DNA from: Lachnoclostridium sp. An169
Lineage (GTDB): Bacteria; Bacillota; Clostridia; Lachnospirales; Lachnospiraceae
Assembly (NCBI RefSeq): GCF_002160525.1
Contig: NZ_NFKT01000016.1
Span: forward strand, 1-64,000
Length of the DNA: 64,000 bases
Reading direction: 5' to 3'
Shown: positions 15,731 to 24,097 of the stretch, one piece after another
How the letters are laid out: each line of letters opens with the position of its first letter
Numbering within the stretch: the first letter of the stretch is position 1
The notes under the pieces: generated by a model
Database searches by the model: none
Seen by the model: only the letters and a program-made list of their open reading frames with translations
Told to the model about the DNA's origin: nothing
Translations under genes and position numbers: made by a program

Positions 15731-17413
15731 ATGTATCAGGAAGATTATAAGCGCTGGATGGAAGCAGACCTGGAAGACCCGGATCTGAACCCGGAATTAT
15801 CCCGGATCGAAGGAAATGACGATGAGATCAAAGAGCGTTTTGCTGTGGCGCTGAAATTCGGAACAGCAGGACTCAGAGGCGTTCTTGGAGCAGGTACGAA
15901 CCGGATGAACATCTATGTTGTGCGCCAGGCTACACAGGGACTTGCAAACTGGGTAAAGACCCAGGGCGGTACACAGACGGTGGCGATCAGCTATGACAGC
16001 CGTATCAAGAGTGATGTATTTGCAAAGAACGCGGCGGGCGTTCTGGCGGCAAACGGGATCAAGGTAAGGATCTACGATGCACTGATGCCTGTTCCGGCAC
16101 TTTCTTTTGCAACCCGTTACTATAACTGCAATGCAGGAGTTATGGTGACAGCTTCCCATAACCCGGCAAAATACAACGGATATAAAGCATACGGACCGGA
16201 CGGATGCCAGATGACGGACGACGCGGCAGCGATCGTTTACGATGAGATCCAGAAGACGGACGTGCTGACAGGTGCAAAATACATGTCATTCGCACAGGGC
16301 GTTGAGGAAGGTCTGATCCGCTTTGTGGGCGACGACTGCAAGAGAGCGCTTTATGATGCCATCGAGTCCAGACAGGTTCGTCCGGGTCTCTGCAGGACTG
16401 CAGGGCTGAAGCTTGTTTACAGCCCGCTCAACGGTTCCGGTCTCGTGCCTGTGACACAGGTATTAAAAGACATCGGCATCACGGATATCACGATCGTTCC
16501 GGATCAGGAGTATCCGAACGGCTACTTTACAACATGCAGTTACCCGAACCCGGAGATCTTCGCAGCTCTGGAGCAGGGACTGAATCTGGCAAAAGAGACA
16601 GGCGCGGACCTGATGCTCGCCACAGACCCGGATGCAGACCGTGTGGGTATCGCCATGAAGTGCCCGGACGGCTCCTATGAGCTGGTGAGCGGAAATGAGG
16701 TTGGAGTTCTTCTTCTCGATTACATCTGCGCAGGAAGGATCGAGAAAGGTACCATGCCGGAGAATGCGGTGGCAGTGAAATCCATCGTTTCCACTCCGCT
16801 TGCAGATGCGATCGCAGAGCACTACGGAGTAGAGCTCAGAAGTGTGCTGACCGGATTCAAATGGATCGGAGATCAGATCGCACAGCTGGAAGAGGCCGGA
16901 GAGGTTGACCGTTTTATCTTCGGATTCGAGGAGAGCTACGGATACCTTGCAGGGCCGTATGTACGCGACAAAGACGCTGTCATCGGCTCCATGCTGATCT
17001 GCGAGATGGCGGCTTACTACAGAAGTATCGGAAGTTCTCTGAAACAGAGAATGGAAGAGATCTACGCAGAGTACGGACGTTATCTCAACAAGGTTGACAG
17101 CTTTGAATTCCCGGGACTCAGTGGAATGGACACGATGGCAGGCATCATGCAGAAACTGCGTGAGGAACCGCTGACAGAGATCGCAGGATACAAGGTAGTA
17201 TCTGTGACAGACTACACGAAGCCGGAGGAGACAGGTCTTCCGTCGGCAAATGTCCTGATCTACAAGCTGGAGAATAAAGAGACGGTTATCGTCCGCCCGT
17301 CCGGAACAGAGCCGAAGATCAAGATCTACTACACGACTCTCGGAAAAGATCTGGATGAGGCGCAGGCTGAGAAGGACAAGCTGGCAGAGGCTATGAAGCC
17401 GATCATGGCGTAG
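15731..17413 (+). CDS. pgcA: Alpha-phosphoglucomutase / phosphomannomutase
   Basis: 560 residues from the ATG after AGGAG. Phosphohexomutase superfamily with all key sites: phosphoserine loop VTASHNP (S142), metal-binding DPDADR (299-304), sugar-binding FEESYGY, and phosphate-binding RPSGTEPK near the C-terminus. Length and motifs match the PgcA type of Firmicutes, which interconverts glucose 1- and 6-phosphate. It stands alone, with its own promoter and terminator. Its codon use looks smoother than that of its neighbours, suggesting a core housekeeping gene. Specificity for glucose over mannose is by family. Confidence 0.93.
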   Translation: MYQEDYKRWMEADLEDPDLNPELSRIEGNDDEIKERFAVALKFGTAGLRGVLGAGTNRMNIYVVRQATQGLANWVKTQGGTQTVAISYDSRIKSDVFAKNAAGVLAANGIKVRIYDALMPVPALSFATRYYNCNAGVMVTASHNPAKYNGYKAYGPDGCQMTDDAAAIVYDEIQKTDVLTGAKYMSFAQGVEEGLIRFVGDDCKRALYDAIESRQVRPGLCRTAGLKLVYSPLNGSGLVPVTQVLKDIGITDITIVPDQEYPNGYFTTCSYPNPEIFAALEQGLNLAKETGADLMLATDPDADRVGIAMKCPDGSYELVSGNEVGVLLLDYICAGRIEKGTMPENAVAVKSIVSTPLADAIAEHYGVELRSVLTGFKWIGDQIAQLEEAGEVDRFIFGFEESYGYLAGPYVRDKDAVIGSMLICEMAAYYRSIGSSLKQRMEEIYAEYGRYLNKVDSFEFPGLSGMDTMAGIMQKLREEPLTEIAGYKVVSVTDYTKPEETGLPSANVLIYKLENKETVIVRPSGTEPKIKIYYTTLGKDLDEAQAEKDKLAEAMKPIMA

Positions 17414-17499
17414 GGATACTGTAGAAGCAGGAATGTTGAAGAAGCGGTCTGGAAACAGGCGAAAGTTTTCATAGAAAAGGACAGAAGAAAGAATAAGAC

Positions 17500-17542
17500 C
17501 GGGGAGCGTACGGGAATGTCAGATAGTGCGCTCCCCGTTTTT
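17500..17542 (+). terminator. Terminator after phosphoglucomutase
   Basis: CGGGGAGCG (17500-17508) pairs with CGCTCCCCG (17529-17537), followed by five T. It lies 87 bp past the stop. Confidence 0.85.
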
Positions 17543-17611
17543 ACTTGTATGAAATCCTTATGGATCGGACGGTAAAAAGCTATAACAGTACCGGGAAGGG
17601 AATGATCACAA

Positions 17612-18808
17612 ATGGATAGTGTATTTCTGGAAAAGTTGTATGAGTTATTTCAAGTTCCAGTCTCTATTTATGAATTTGGAGAAGAGTATATACAGATGGT
17701 AAGACCCAGGCGGTGTCAGGTATCTGTCAGATCAGACCCGTCTTTTGCCGACGGAATTGTAAGTGCAGTAAAGAGCCAGAAATGGCCGGTTTTATTTCTG
17801 GAGGAAGAGTTTATTTTCTACGGACTTTTTAAGCAGGAAAAAACCTGTTGTATCTTCGGGCCGGCTGCCAGAAAAACGATCGAACAGGAAAAGATCAGAT
17901 CATATAAGTACAGGCATCCTGTATTTGCACAGACGGATATTTCATACATCAGTGTAGAGAAGCTTTCCAAACTGCTGGTCATGGCATTTTATCACTTTAC
18001 GGGGGAAGATGTGGAGTACTATCATTTGCCGCTGGTCACGAAAAACGGGGAGTTCAGCAGATGGACGCCGGAAAGTGATGTGGAGAATTATCAGCTTGAG
18101 CAGTCCGAATTTGACAGGGGGCATAACAGTATTGAAACGGAGAACCAGATTCGCCGGATCGTGATGGAAGGCGATATGGAATCTATGAAGAAAATCCTGA
18201 GTGCCGATGGATTTGATATGAATAATGTCGGGGCGGTAGCGGAAAATAATGCAAAGCAGTGGGAGTACATGATCGTATCTATGATCGTGCTGTTGTCCCG
18301 CGCGGCAATAGAGGGCGGATTGAATCCGGAATTGTCTTATGAGATGTCGGATGTGTACCTGCGGAAGCTGGAAAAGTGTAAGAGCATAGAGGATATGATG
18401 CTTCTGGGAATGAAGGCACAATATGAATATACGGAAAAGGTACATGAGGCGAAAGAGCAGCTGAGCCACCTTACCTATATTGAGGAATGTAAGGATTACA
18501 TTGCAAAAAATCTGAGGAAGCCGTTTAAGGTCGGGGATATCGCGCCGGCGATCGGAGTGAGCAGAAGCTATCTTGCAAGAAAGTTTTCGGAAAGCGAAGG
18601 GATGACGATCCAGCAGTATGTGATGAAGGAACGCTGTAAACATGCCGCAAACCTGTTGAAATATTCAAAATATCCGATCTCTATCATATCAGAATATTTT
18701 TGCTTCTCCTCTCAAAGCCATTTTGGAAAGCAGTTCAGACATTTTTACGGGATGACCCCGAATGAGTATCGGACACAGAACAGGTACATAGAAAGCTACA
18801 GTAAATAG
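17612..18808 (+). CDS. AraC-family regulator of the GH3/GH2/sulfatase locus
   Basis: 398 residues. A long N-terminal half of about 280 residues with no obvious cupin (possibly a PocR/YesN-like sensing module: PVSIYEFGEEYIQMVRP, FGPAA) is followed by a double helix-turn-helix (RKPFKVGDIAPAIGVSRSYLARKF, FCFSSQSHFGKQFRHFYGMTP). It precedes the large plus-strand hydrolase/redox run and is closed by its own terminator, so it is probably the local activator. The inducer is unknown. Confidence 0.88.
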   Translation: MDSVFLEKLYELFQVPVSIYEFGEEYIQMVRPRRCQVSVRSDPSFADGIVSAVKSQKWPVLFLEEEFIFYGLFKQEKTCCIFGPAARKTIEQEKIRSYKYRHPVFAQTDISYISVEKLSKLLVMAFYHFTGEDVEYYHLPLVTKNGEFSRWTPESDVENYQLEQSEFDRGHNSIETENQIRRIVMEGDMESMKKILSADGFDMNNVGAVAENNAKQWEYMIVSMIVLLSRAAIEGGLNPELSYEMSDVYLRKLEKCKSIEDMMLLGMKAQYEYTEKVHEAKEQLSHLTYIEECKDYIAKNLRKPFKVGDIAPAIGVSRSYLARKFSESEGMTIQQYVMKERCKHAANLLKYSKYPISIISEYFCFSSQSHFGKQFRHFYGMTPNEYRTQNRYIESYSK

Positions 18809-18826
18809 AAGTAAAATTGGTGATAG

Positions 18827-18867
18827 AATACGAACATTCGTAATATATGGATGCTCGTATTTTTTTT
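18827..18867 (+). terminator. Terminator after the AraC gene
   Basis: AATACGAACAT (18827-18837) pairs with ATGCTCGTATT (18851-18861), one mismatch, then a run of T to 18867. The loop contains part of a 13-base sequence, ACATTCGTAATAT, that recurs before the GH43-like gene (24030), so a regulatory role for the same DNA is possible. Confidence 0.7.
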
Positions 18868-18928
18868 ATGCTTCCGTTATCAGGTCTTTTATTTATCAAA
18901 AAACAGATACAAAAAGGAGAACGTGACA

Positions 18929-21565
18929 ATGGGTATGGAAGATTTTTTTGCAAGTCTGCCGACAGGAAAAGAAGATAAGCCGTTATTATTTGGGATTGGG
19001 CCGCTTACATATGATTTTCATGATGTGGATGGTCTGTACTACATGCTGGACAGAAGACTGTCCGGATGCATGATCATGATGTGGTCCAAGCAGATGAATC
19101 CTGAGATCAGAGGGAAGGTCACACTGGACGGAAAAGAAATCCGGGGATCCGTCCTGACATCTATGCAGCAGATGAACTATATGTGGATCCTCGGGATTCC
19201 TCTGAGAGGGCATATCGCGGAATGTGGAAAGGAATATGCGCTTCATGTAGAAGGATATGAGGACACAGACGGAAATCAGATGAATCCGCAGGATTTTGTG
19301 ATTCAGTCGGCTGCCTGGACAGACGCGGAGGAGAAATATGCCGGGCATGAACAGATCGCCTACCAGGCGGCGGTGGAAGGGACTGTTTTGCTGGAAAACA
19401 AAAACCACGTGCTTCCGTTAAAAGAAGGCACGGTCTGCAATCTTTTCGGGAAAGGGATCCATCAGTTCAGAAATGGGGCGGTCGGAGCCGGCAAGATCAA
19501 TCCGCGCTACAGCCGGAACCTGGCAGAGGCACTCAGGATGAGCGATGTGTTTACTTTGAATGAGGAGCTTGTGGAGTTTTACAGTTGTGACGAGGATGAG
19601 ATTCCGCCAGAGCACATCATGGAAAATGCAAAAAAAGCGTCCGATACAGCGATCATGCTTATTACGCGGGCAGCCGGGGAAAACATGGATAATTCCACCG
19701 CAAAAGGAGAGTATTATTTATCCGATAAAGAAGAAGCGCTTATTCAAACGCTCTCGCAGGAGTTCGCCCACGTCGTTGTCATTCTTAACGTCGGCTATCC
19801 GATCAGTATGTCTTTTGTAAAAAAATACGGTATCGAGGCAGTGCTGTACACAGGTTTCGGAGGAATGCTGGGAGGACCGGCAGTTGTGGATCTTTTGTCA
19901 GGCAGGCAGTATCCTTCGGGAAAACTTCCGGATACCTGGGCGGAGGATTATTTTGATATCCCGGCGAGCAGAAATTTCTACGACTGTGTGGACAAACCCA
20001 GGCTGGATGCAGAACAGGATGTATATGTGGACACGGTGTACGAAGAGGATATTTATGTAGGATACCGCTATTTTGACACTTTTGGAAAACCTGTGGCTTA
20101 TCCGTTCGGATATGGACTCAGCTACACCGAGTTTTCCATGAAAACAGAAGAAGTGGATTTTGATGGTGAGAATCTGTCCCTGAAAGTGATCGTGAAAAAT
20201 ACGGGAGACAGAGCGGGCAGGGAAGTGGTTCAGGTCTATGCCGGAAAACCGGAGGTTGAACTGGAAAAACCAAAAAAAGAACTTGTATTCTTTGAAAAGA
20301 CGAAAGAACTTCTTCCGGATGAAGAACAGAAGATGGAAATTGTCATCCCGAAAGCGCATCTGAGTTCCTACAGCGAAAAAGACGCGGCCTATATTCTGGA
20401 GAAGGGAGAGTACCTGGTGTATGTGGGAAACAGTGTGGAAGCAGACGCGTGCGGAAGTTTTACTCTGAGTGAGAAACAAATTACCAGGCAGGCGGTCAAC
20501 CGGATGGTCCCGCAGACCGCATTCACCCGCCTTTCCAAATACAATAGTGAAAGTTATCCAACAGGAAAACCGTCGGGGGTAAAGGAAGAAAAACATACTT
20601 TTGAGCCGTATGCGCCAAGAGAAAAGTTCAAAGCAGAATTCAAGGGAGAAAAGCCGTCAGAGAAACTGACTTTTGCTGATGTCAGAGAGGATCTGTCCAA
20701 AGCGGAAGCATATGTGGCACAGTTTTCTCTTGAAGAACTGGCCAGGATCTCGGTATGTGCCCAGGCAGGCTGGGGGATGGAAGGCGTAGGCGAAGCCGGA
20801 AGCATGTATCAGATGGAAGGATTTGATATTCCAAGGTTCCCGGTTTCCGATGGAAACTGTGGAGTCAATCTGCGGATCCCGAATATCGGAATGCCTTCAA
20901 GCGTAACAGTCTGTGCAACATTTAACAAACAGCTTGCCGAGCAGGCGGGGCGGGTGATCGGAGAAGAAGCGAAAGAACTCGGCATGCCGATGATCCTGGC
21001 GCCCGCCATGAATATCCACAGGAATCCGCTGAATGGACGTCAGCCGGAATATTTTTCTGAAGATCCATATCTGGCCGGTGTTATGTCCGGATGTTTCAGC
21101 AGAGGGCTTGAGAATGCCGGAGTCGGCGCCTGTATCAAACATCTTATAGCCAATAACTGTGAATCCAGCAGAAAGCGGAATCAGAGTATCGTCAGCGAGA
21201 GGGCGCTTCGGGAAATTTATTTCAAGGCCTTTGAATATTCGATGGAGGAGCATATGCCTGCAGCGGTAATGACCGCCTATAACGCCTGCAACGGACAGCC
21301 TGCTTCTACAGACGCAGAGCTTATTCTGGGAATGCTCCGGGAAGAGTGCGGATTCGACGGTTTTGTGATGACGGACTGGACTTCCTATGATACAGCGGAT
21401 GTGGCTTGTATGATCGAAGCAGGCAACTGCTGGATCACTCCGGGATCTACCGATGATACTTTCACCAGCCGGATCATCGCCGGGGTAAATGAGGGAAGGA
21501 TCCAGCTTGCACGCCTGCAGCAGAATGTAGTGTCTATGATCAGAACGATGGCAAGATTCAGTTAG
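18929..21565 (+). CDS. GH3 glycosidase with permuted domain order
   Basis: 878 residues from the ATG after AAAGGAG. No signal peptide. The family's C-terminal domain comes first (EGTVLLENKNHVLPLK, GFGGMLGGPAVVDLLSGRQYPSGKL, YPFGYGLSYTEF), then a fibronectin III-like part (REVVQVYAGKP), and last the TIM barrel (LAPAMNIHRNPLNGR, EDPYLAGV, IKHLIANN, GFDGFVMTDW) with nucleophile D816. This reversed order is known in ruminal and gut Clostridia beta-glucosidases such as those of Ruminococcus albus. Substrate beta-glucoside or beta-xyloside; not resolvable here. First gene of the hydrolase run. Confidence 0.92.
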   Translation: MGMEDFFASLPTGKEDKPLLFGIGPLTYDFHDVDGLYYMLDRRLSGCMIMMWSKQMNPEIRGKVTLDGKEIRGSVLTSMQQMNYMWILGIPLRGHIAECGKEYALHVEGYEDTDGNQMNPQDFVIQSAAWTDAEEKYAGHEQIAYQAAVEGTVLLENKNHVLPLKEGTVCNLFGKGIHQFRNGAVGAGKINPRYSRNLAEALRMSDVFTLNEELVEFYSCDEDEIPPEHIMENAKKASDTAIMLITRAAGENMDNSTAKGEYYLSDKEEALIQTLSQEFAHVVVILNVGYPISMSFVKKYGIEAVLYTGFGGMLGGPAVVDLLSGRQYPSGKLPDTWAEDYFDIPASRNFYDCVDKPRLDAEQDVYVDTVYEEDIYVGYRYFDTFGKPVAYPFGYGLSYTEFSMKTEEVDFDGENLSLKVIVKNTGDRAGREVVQVYAGKPEVELEKPKKELVFFEKTKELLPDEEQKMEIVIPKAHLSSYSEKDAAYILEKGEYLVYVGNSVEADACGSFTLSEKQITRQAVNRMVPQTAFTRLSKYNSESYPTGKPSGVKEEKHTFEPYAPREKFKAEFKGEKPSEKLTFADVREDLSKAEAYVAQFSLEELARISVCAQAGWGMEGVGEAGSMYQMEGFDIPRFPVSDGNCGVNLRIPNIGMPSSVTVCATFNKQLAEQAGRVIGEEAKELGMPMILAPAMNIHRNPLNGRQPEYFSEDPYLAGVMSGCFSRGLENAGVGACIKHLIANNCESSRKRNQSIVSERALREIYFKAFEYSMEEHMPAAVMTAYNACNGQPASTDAELILGMLREECGFDGFVMTDWTSYDTADVACMIEAGNCWITPGSTDDTFTSRIIAGVNEGRIQLARLQQNVVSMIRTMARFS

Positions 21566-21597
21566 GGAGGCTGTGCCATACAGAGTGAGGGAATTTC

Positions 21598-23991
21598 ATG
21601 AGAAGAGAAGATTTTAATACGGGATGGAAATACAGGAATGTGAATGACAGGCAATGGAGGGAGATTACACTGCCTCACGATGCAATGCTGTTTGAAAAAA
21701 GGAGAGAGGATGCACCGGGCACGAACGCTGTCGGGTATTTTGAAGGCGGGCGCTACATATATGAGAAGACCTTTCTTATTCCCAAAGAGTGGGAAGGGGA
21801 TTATTTAGCGGTTGAATTTGAGGGCGTCTATCAGCATGCAAAAGTGTATTTAAATGACACATTGGTGAAGGTCTGCGAATACGGATACATTCCGTTTCGG
21901 GCAGAACTCATGGGCGCGGCTGTCTATGGGGAAAAGAATGTGATCCGGGTAGAGGCGGATAACTCGGATCAGCCCAACAGCCGCTGGTATTCCGGCAGCG
22001 GGATCTACAGACCGGTACATCTGATCCATGCCGGCAGTACGCATATCGACTGGCAGGGAGTCAGGATAAAAACCCTCTCTTACGAACCGGCAAAAATACA
22101 GATTCGGACATCAGTCACCGCAGAGACGGAGGTAAAGATCATCCTCCATGTTACAGAGGCGGGCAGCGATACTGTGATCGCAAAGGCAGAAGGAACGGAG
22201 GCAGAAATAGAGATACCCGGCGCGAAACTCTGGGATGAGGAGCATCCGCATCTGTACCGGTGCAGAGTTCTGCTTATGGAAAATGATACTGTGCTGGATG
22301 AAGCGGAAGAAGAATTCGGGATCCGGCTGGTTGAATGGACGGAAAAAGGACTGTTTATCAATGGAAAAGAGACGCTTCTTAAGGGGGCATGCGTTCATCA
22401 TGACAATGGGGTGCTGGGAGCAGCCACTTATGATAAATCCGAAGAGAGAAGAGTCCGGCTGTTGAAAAAATATGGATTCAATGCGATCCGGAGTTCCCAT
22501 AATCCGGCAGCAGAGGGGATGCTCCGCGCCTGCGATAAACTTGGCGTATACGTCATGGATGAAACCTGGGACATGTGGTATGGACATAAAAACAAGTATG
22601 ATTATGCCGATGCATTTATGGAAAATTATCATTCTGATATCAATGCAATGGTGGAACGTGATTACAATCATCCCAGTGTCATCATGTACTCTATAGGAAA
22701 TGAAGTCTCTGAGCCAAAAGATGAAAAAGGTGTTCAGCTTGGCAGAGAGATCGTGGAGTATGTTCACAAAGCAGATGATACAAGACCGGTGACTGCCGGG
22801 ATCAATTTAATGGTCATTGATATGGCGAGCAGAGGAAAAGGAGTCTATAAGGAGGAGGGCGGACGTTCGGATCAGGAAAAAGCAAAGAAGAGGAAAGCGA
22901 AAAAAACGAAAGCTTCCGGAAGTCTTTTCTTTAACATGATGACATCCATGATCGGAACGAACATGAATAAGATGGCAAATTCCAGGCATGCGGATGAGGT
23001 GACATCGCCAATCCTCGATGCACTGGATATCGCCGGTTATAACTATGCATCGGGAAGATATCCGCTGGAAGAAAAAGCCCATCCGGGGCGTCTGATCATC
23101 GGTACGGAAACGTTCCCTATGGATATTGCCAGAAACTGGGAAATGGTAAAGAAGTACCCCTATCTTCTGGGAGATTTCATGTGGACGGGATGGGACTATC
23201 TGGGGGAGGCCGGGATCGGAGCCTGGACTTATACGGCAGACGGGGCCTCGTTTGACAAACCGTATCCATGGCTTCTGGCGGACGTGGGTGCACTGGATAT
23301 TCTTGGAGATGCGAATGGAGAAGCTTATTATGCCAAAACAGTCTGGGGACTTTCCGACAAACCCTATATCGGCGTAAGACCTGTGAACCACCCGGGGATC
23401 AGGGTACGGACAGCAACATGGAGAGGAACGAACTGTTTCGCGAGCTGGAGCTGGAGCGGATGCACGGGAAACAAGGCGGAGATAGAAGTGTATGCCGACG
23501 CTGCCCGGATCGAACTGCTGTTAAACGGAAAATCCCTTGGGAAAAAGAAAGTGAAAGCATATAAAACATTGTTCCGCGCAAAATACCGGCCCGGAAAGCT
23601 GGAAGCGGTCGCATATGACGCTTCGGGAAGAGAGACAGGAAGAAATACCCTCGTATCTGCCCGGGAAGATCTCAGAGTATCTGTGCTCCCGGAGGAAGAA
23701 AAGGTGAAAGCGGGAGATATTATCTATATACCCGTGTGCATTACGGATCAAAATGGGATCGTGGAATCCAATATGGACAAAAAAATATCCGTATCGGTCG
23801 AAGGAGGAACACTGCTTGGATTTGGCAGTGCCAGGCCATGCACACTGGAATCTTTTGTAACGGGAGAATATACCACATATTGTGGACGGGCATTGGCTGT
23901 TGTGAAAGCCGGAGAAGGAGATAAAGTTAGGGTTTATGTTCAGGCGGAAGATTTGGGAAGCGCAGAACACTGGATCGATATTGTTCAGTAA
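21598..23991 (+). CDS. GH2 glycosidase (beta-galactosidase-like)
   Basis: 797 residues, no signal peptide, 32 bp after the GH3 gene. Domain order is usual: jelly-roll (FNTGWKYRNVNDRQWREITL, NSRWYSGSGIYRPVHL), immunoglobulin-like, TIM barrel with acid/base E369 (SIGNEV) and nucleophile E504 (IGTETF), then two C-terminal beta domains (IELLLNGKSLGKKKVK). A Lys-rich insertion (about residues 420-450, DQEKAKKRKAKKTKASG) sits inside the barrel and is unusual. Galactosidase, glucuronidase and mannosidase are all possible within GH2; the short form with a C-terminal Big-like domain most resembles beta-galactosidases. Confidence 0.9.
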   Translation: MRREDFNTGWKYRNVNDRQWREITLPHDAMLFEKRREDAPGTNAVGYFEGGRYIYEKTFLIPKEWEGDYLAVEFEGVYQHAKVYLNDTLVKVCEYGYIPFRAELMGAAVYGEKNVIRVEADNSDQPNSRWYSGSGIYRPVHLIHAGSTHIDWQGVRIKTLSYEPAKIQIRTSVTAETEVKIILHVTEAGSDTVIAKAEGTEAEIEIPGAKLWDEEHPHLYRCRVLLMENDTVLDEAEEEFGIRLVEWTEKGLFINGKETLLKGACVHHDNGVLGAATYDKSEERRVRLLKKYGFNAIRSSHNPAAEGMLRACDKLGVYVMDETWDMWYGHKNKYDYADAFMENYHSDINAMVERDYNHPSVIMYSIGNEVSEPKDEKGVQLGREIVEYVHKADDTRPVTAGINLMVIDMASRGKGVYKEEGGRSDQEKAKKRKAKKTKASGSLFFNMMTSMIGTNMNKMANSRHADEVTSPILDALDIAGYNYASGRYPLEEKAHPGRLIIGTETFPMDIARNWEMVKKYPYLLGDFMWTGWDYLGEAGIGAWTYTADGASFDKPYPWLLADVGALDILGDANGEAYYAKTVWGLSDKPYIGVRPVNHPGIRVRTATWRGTNCFASWSWSGCTGNKAEIEVYADAARIELLLNGKSLGKKKVKAYKTLFRAKYRPGKLEAVAYDASGRETGRNTLVSAREDLRVSVLPEEEKVKAGDIIYIPVCITDQNGIVESNMDKKISVSVEGGTLLGFGSARPCTLESFVTGEYTTYCGRALAVVKAGEGDKVRVYVQAEDLGSAEHWIDIVQ

Positions 23992-24006
23992 TTAATATTT
24001 GCGATT

Positions 24007-24068
24007 GTAATATTCGTGATAAAAATAAAACATTCGTAATATTGGGAAGAATATCCGGATCATATAAT
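24007..24068 (+). promoter_or_regulatory. Candidate activator-dependent promoter before the GH43-like gene
   Basis: A perfect TATAAT (24063-24068) has no good -35. Just upstream are two related half-sites, TAATATTCGTGAT (about 24008) and ACATTCGTAATATT (24030). The 13-mer ACATTCGTAATAT also occurs at 18834, before the GH3 gene. A poor -35 with repeated motifs fits an AraC-activated promoter. The 106-bp gap shows that this gene may start a second transcript. Confidence 0.5.
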
Positions 24069-24097
24069 ACAGTCAATAAAGAAAAAGGAGGCTGGCT

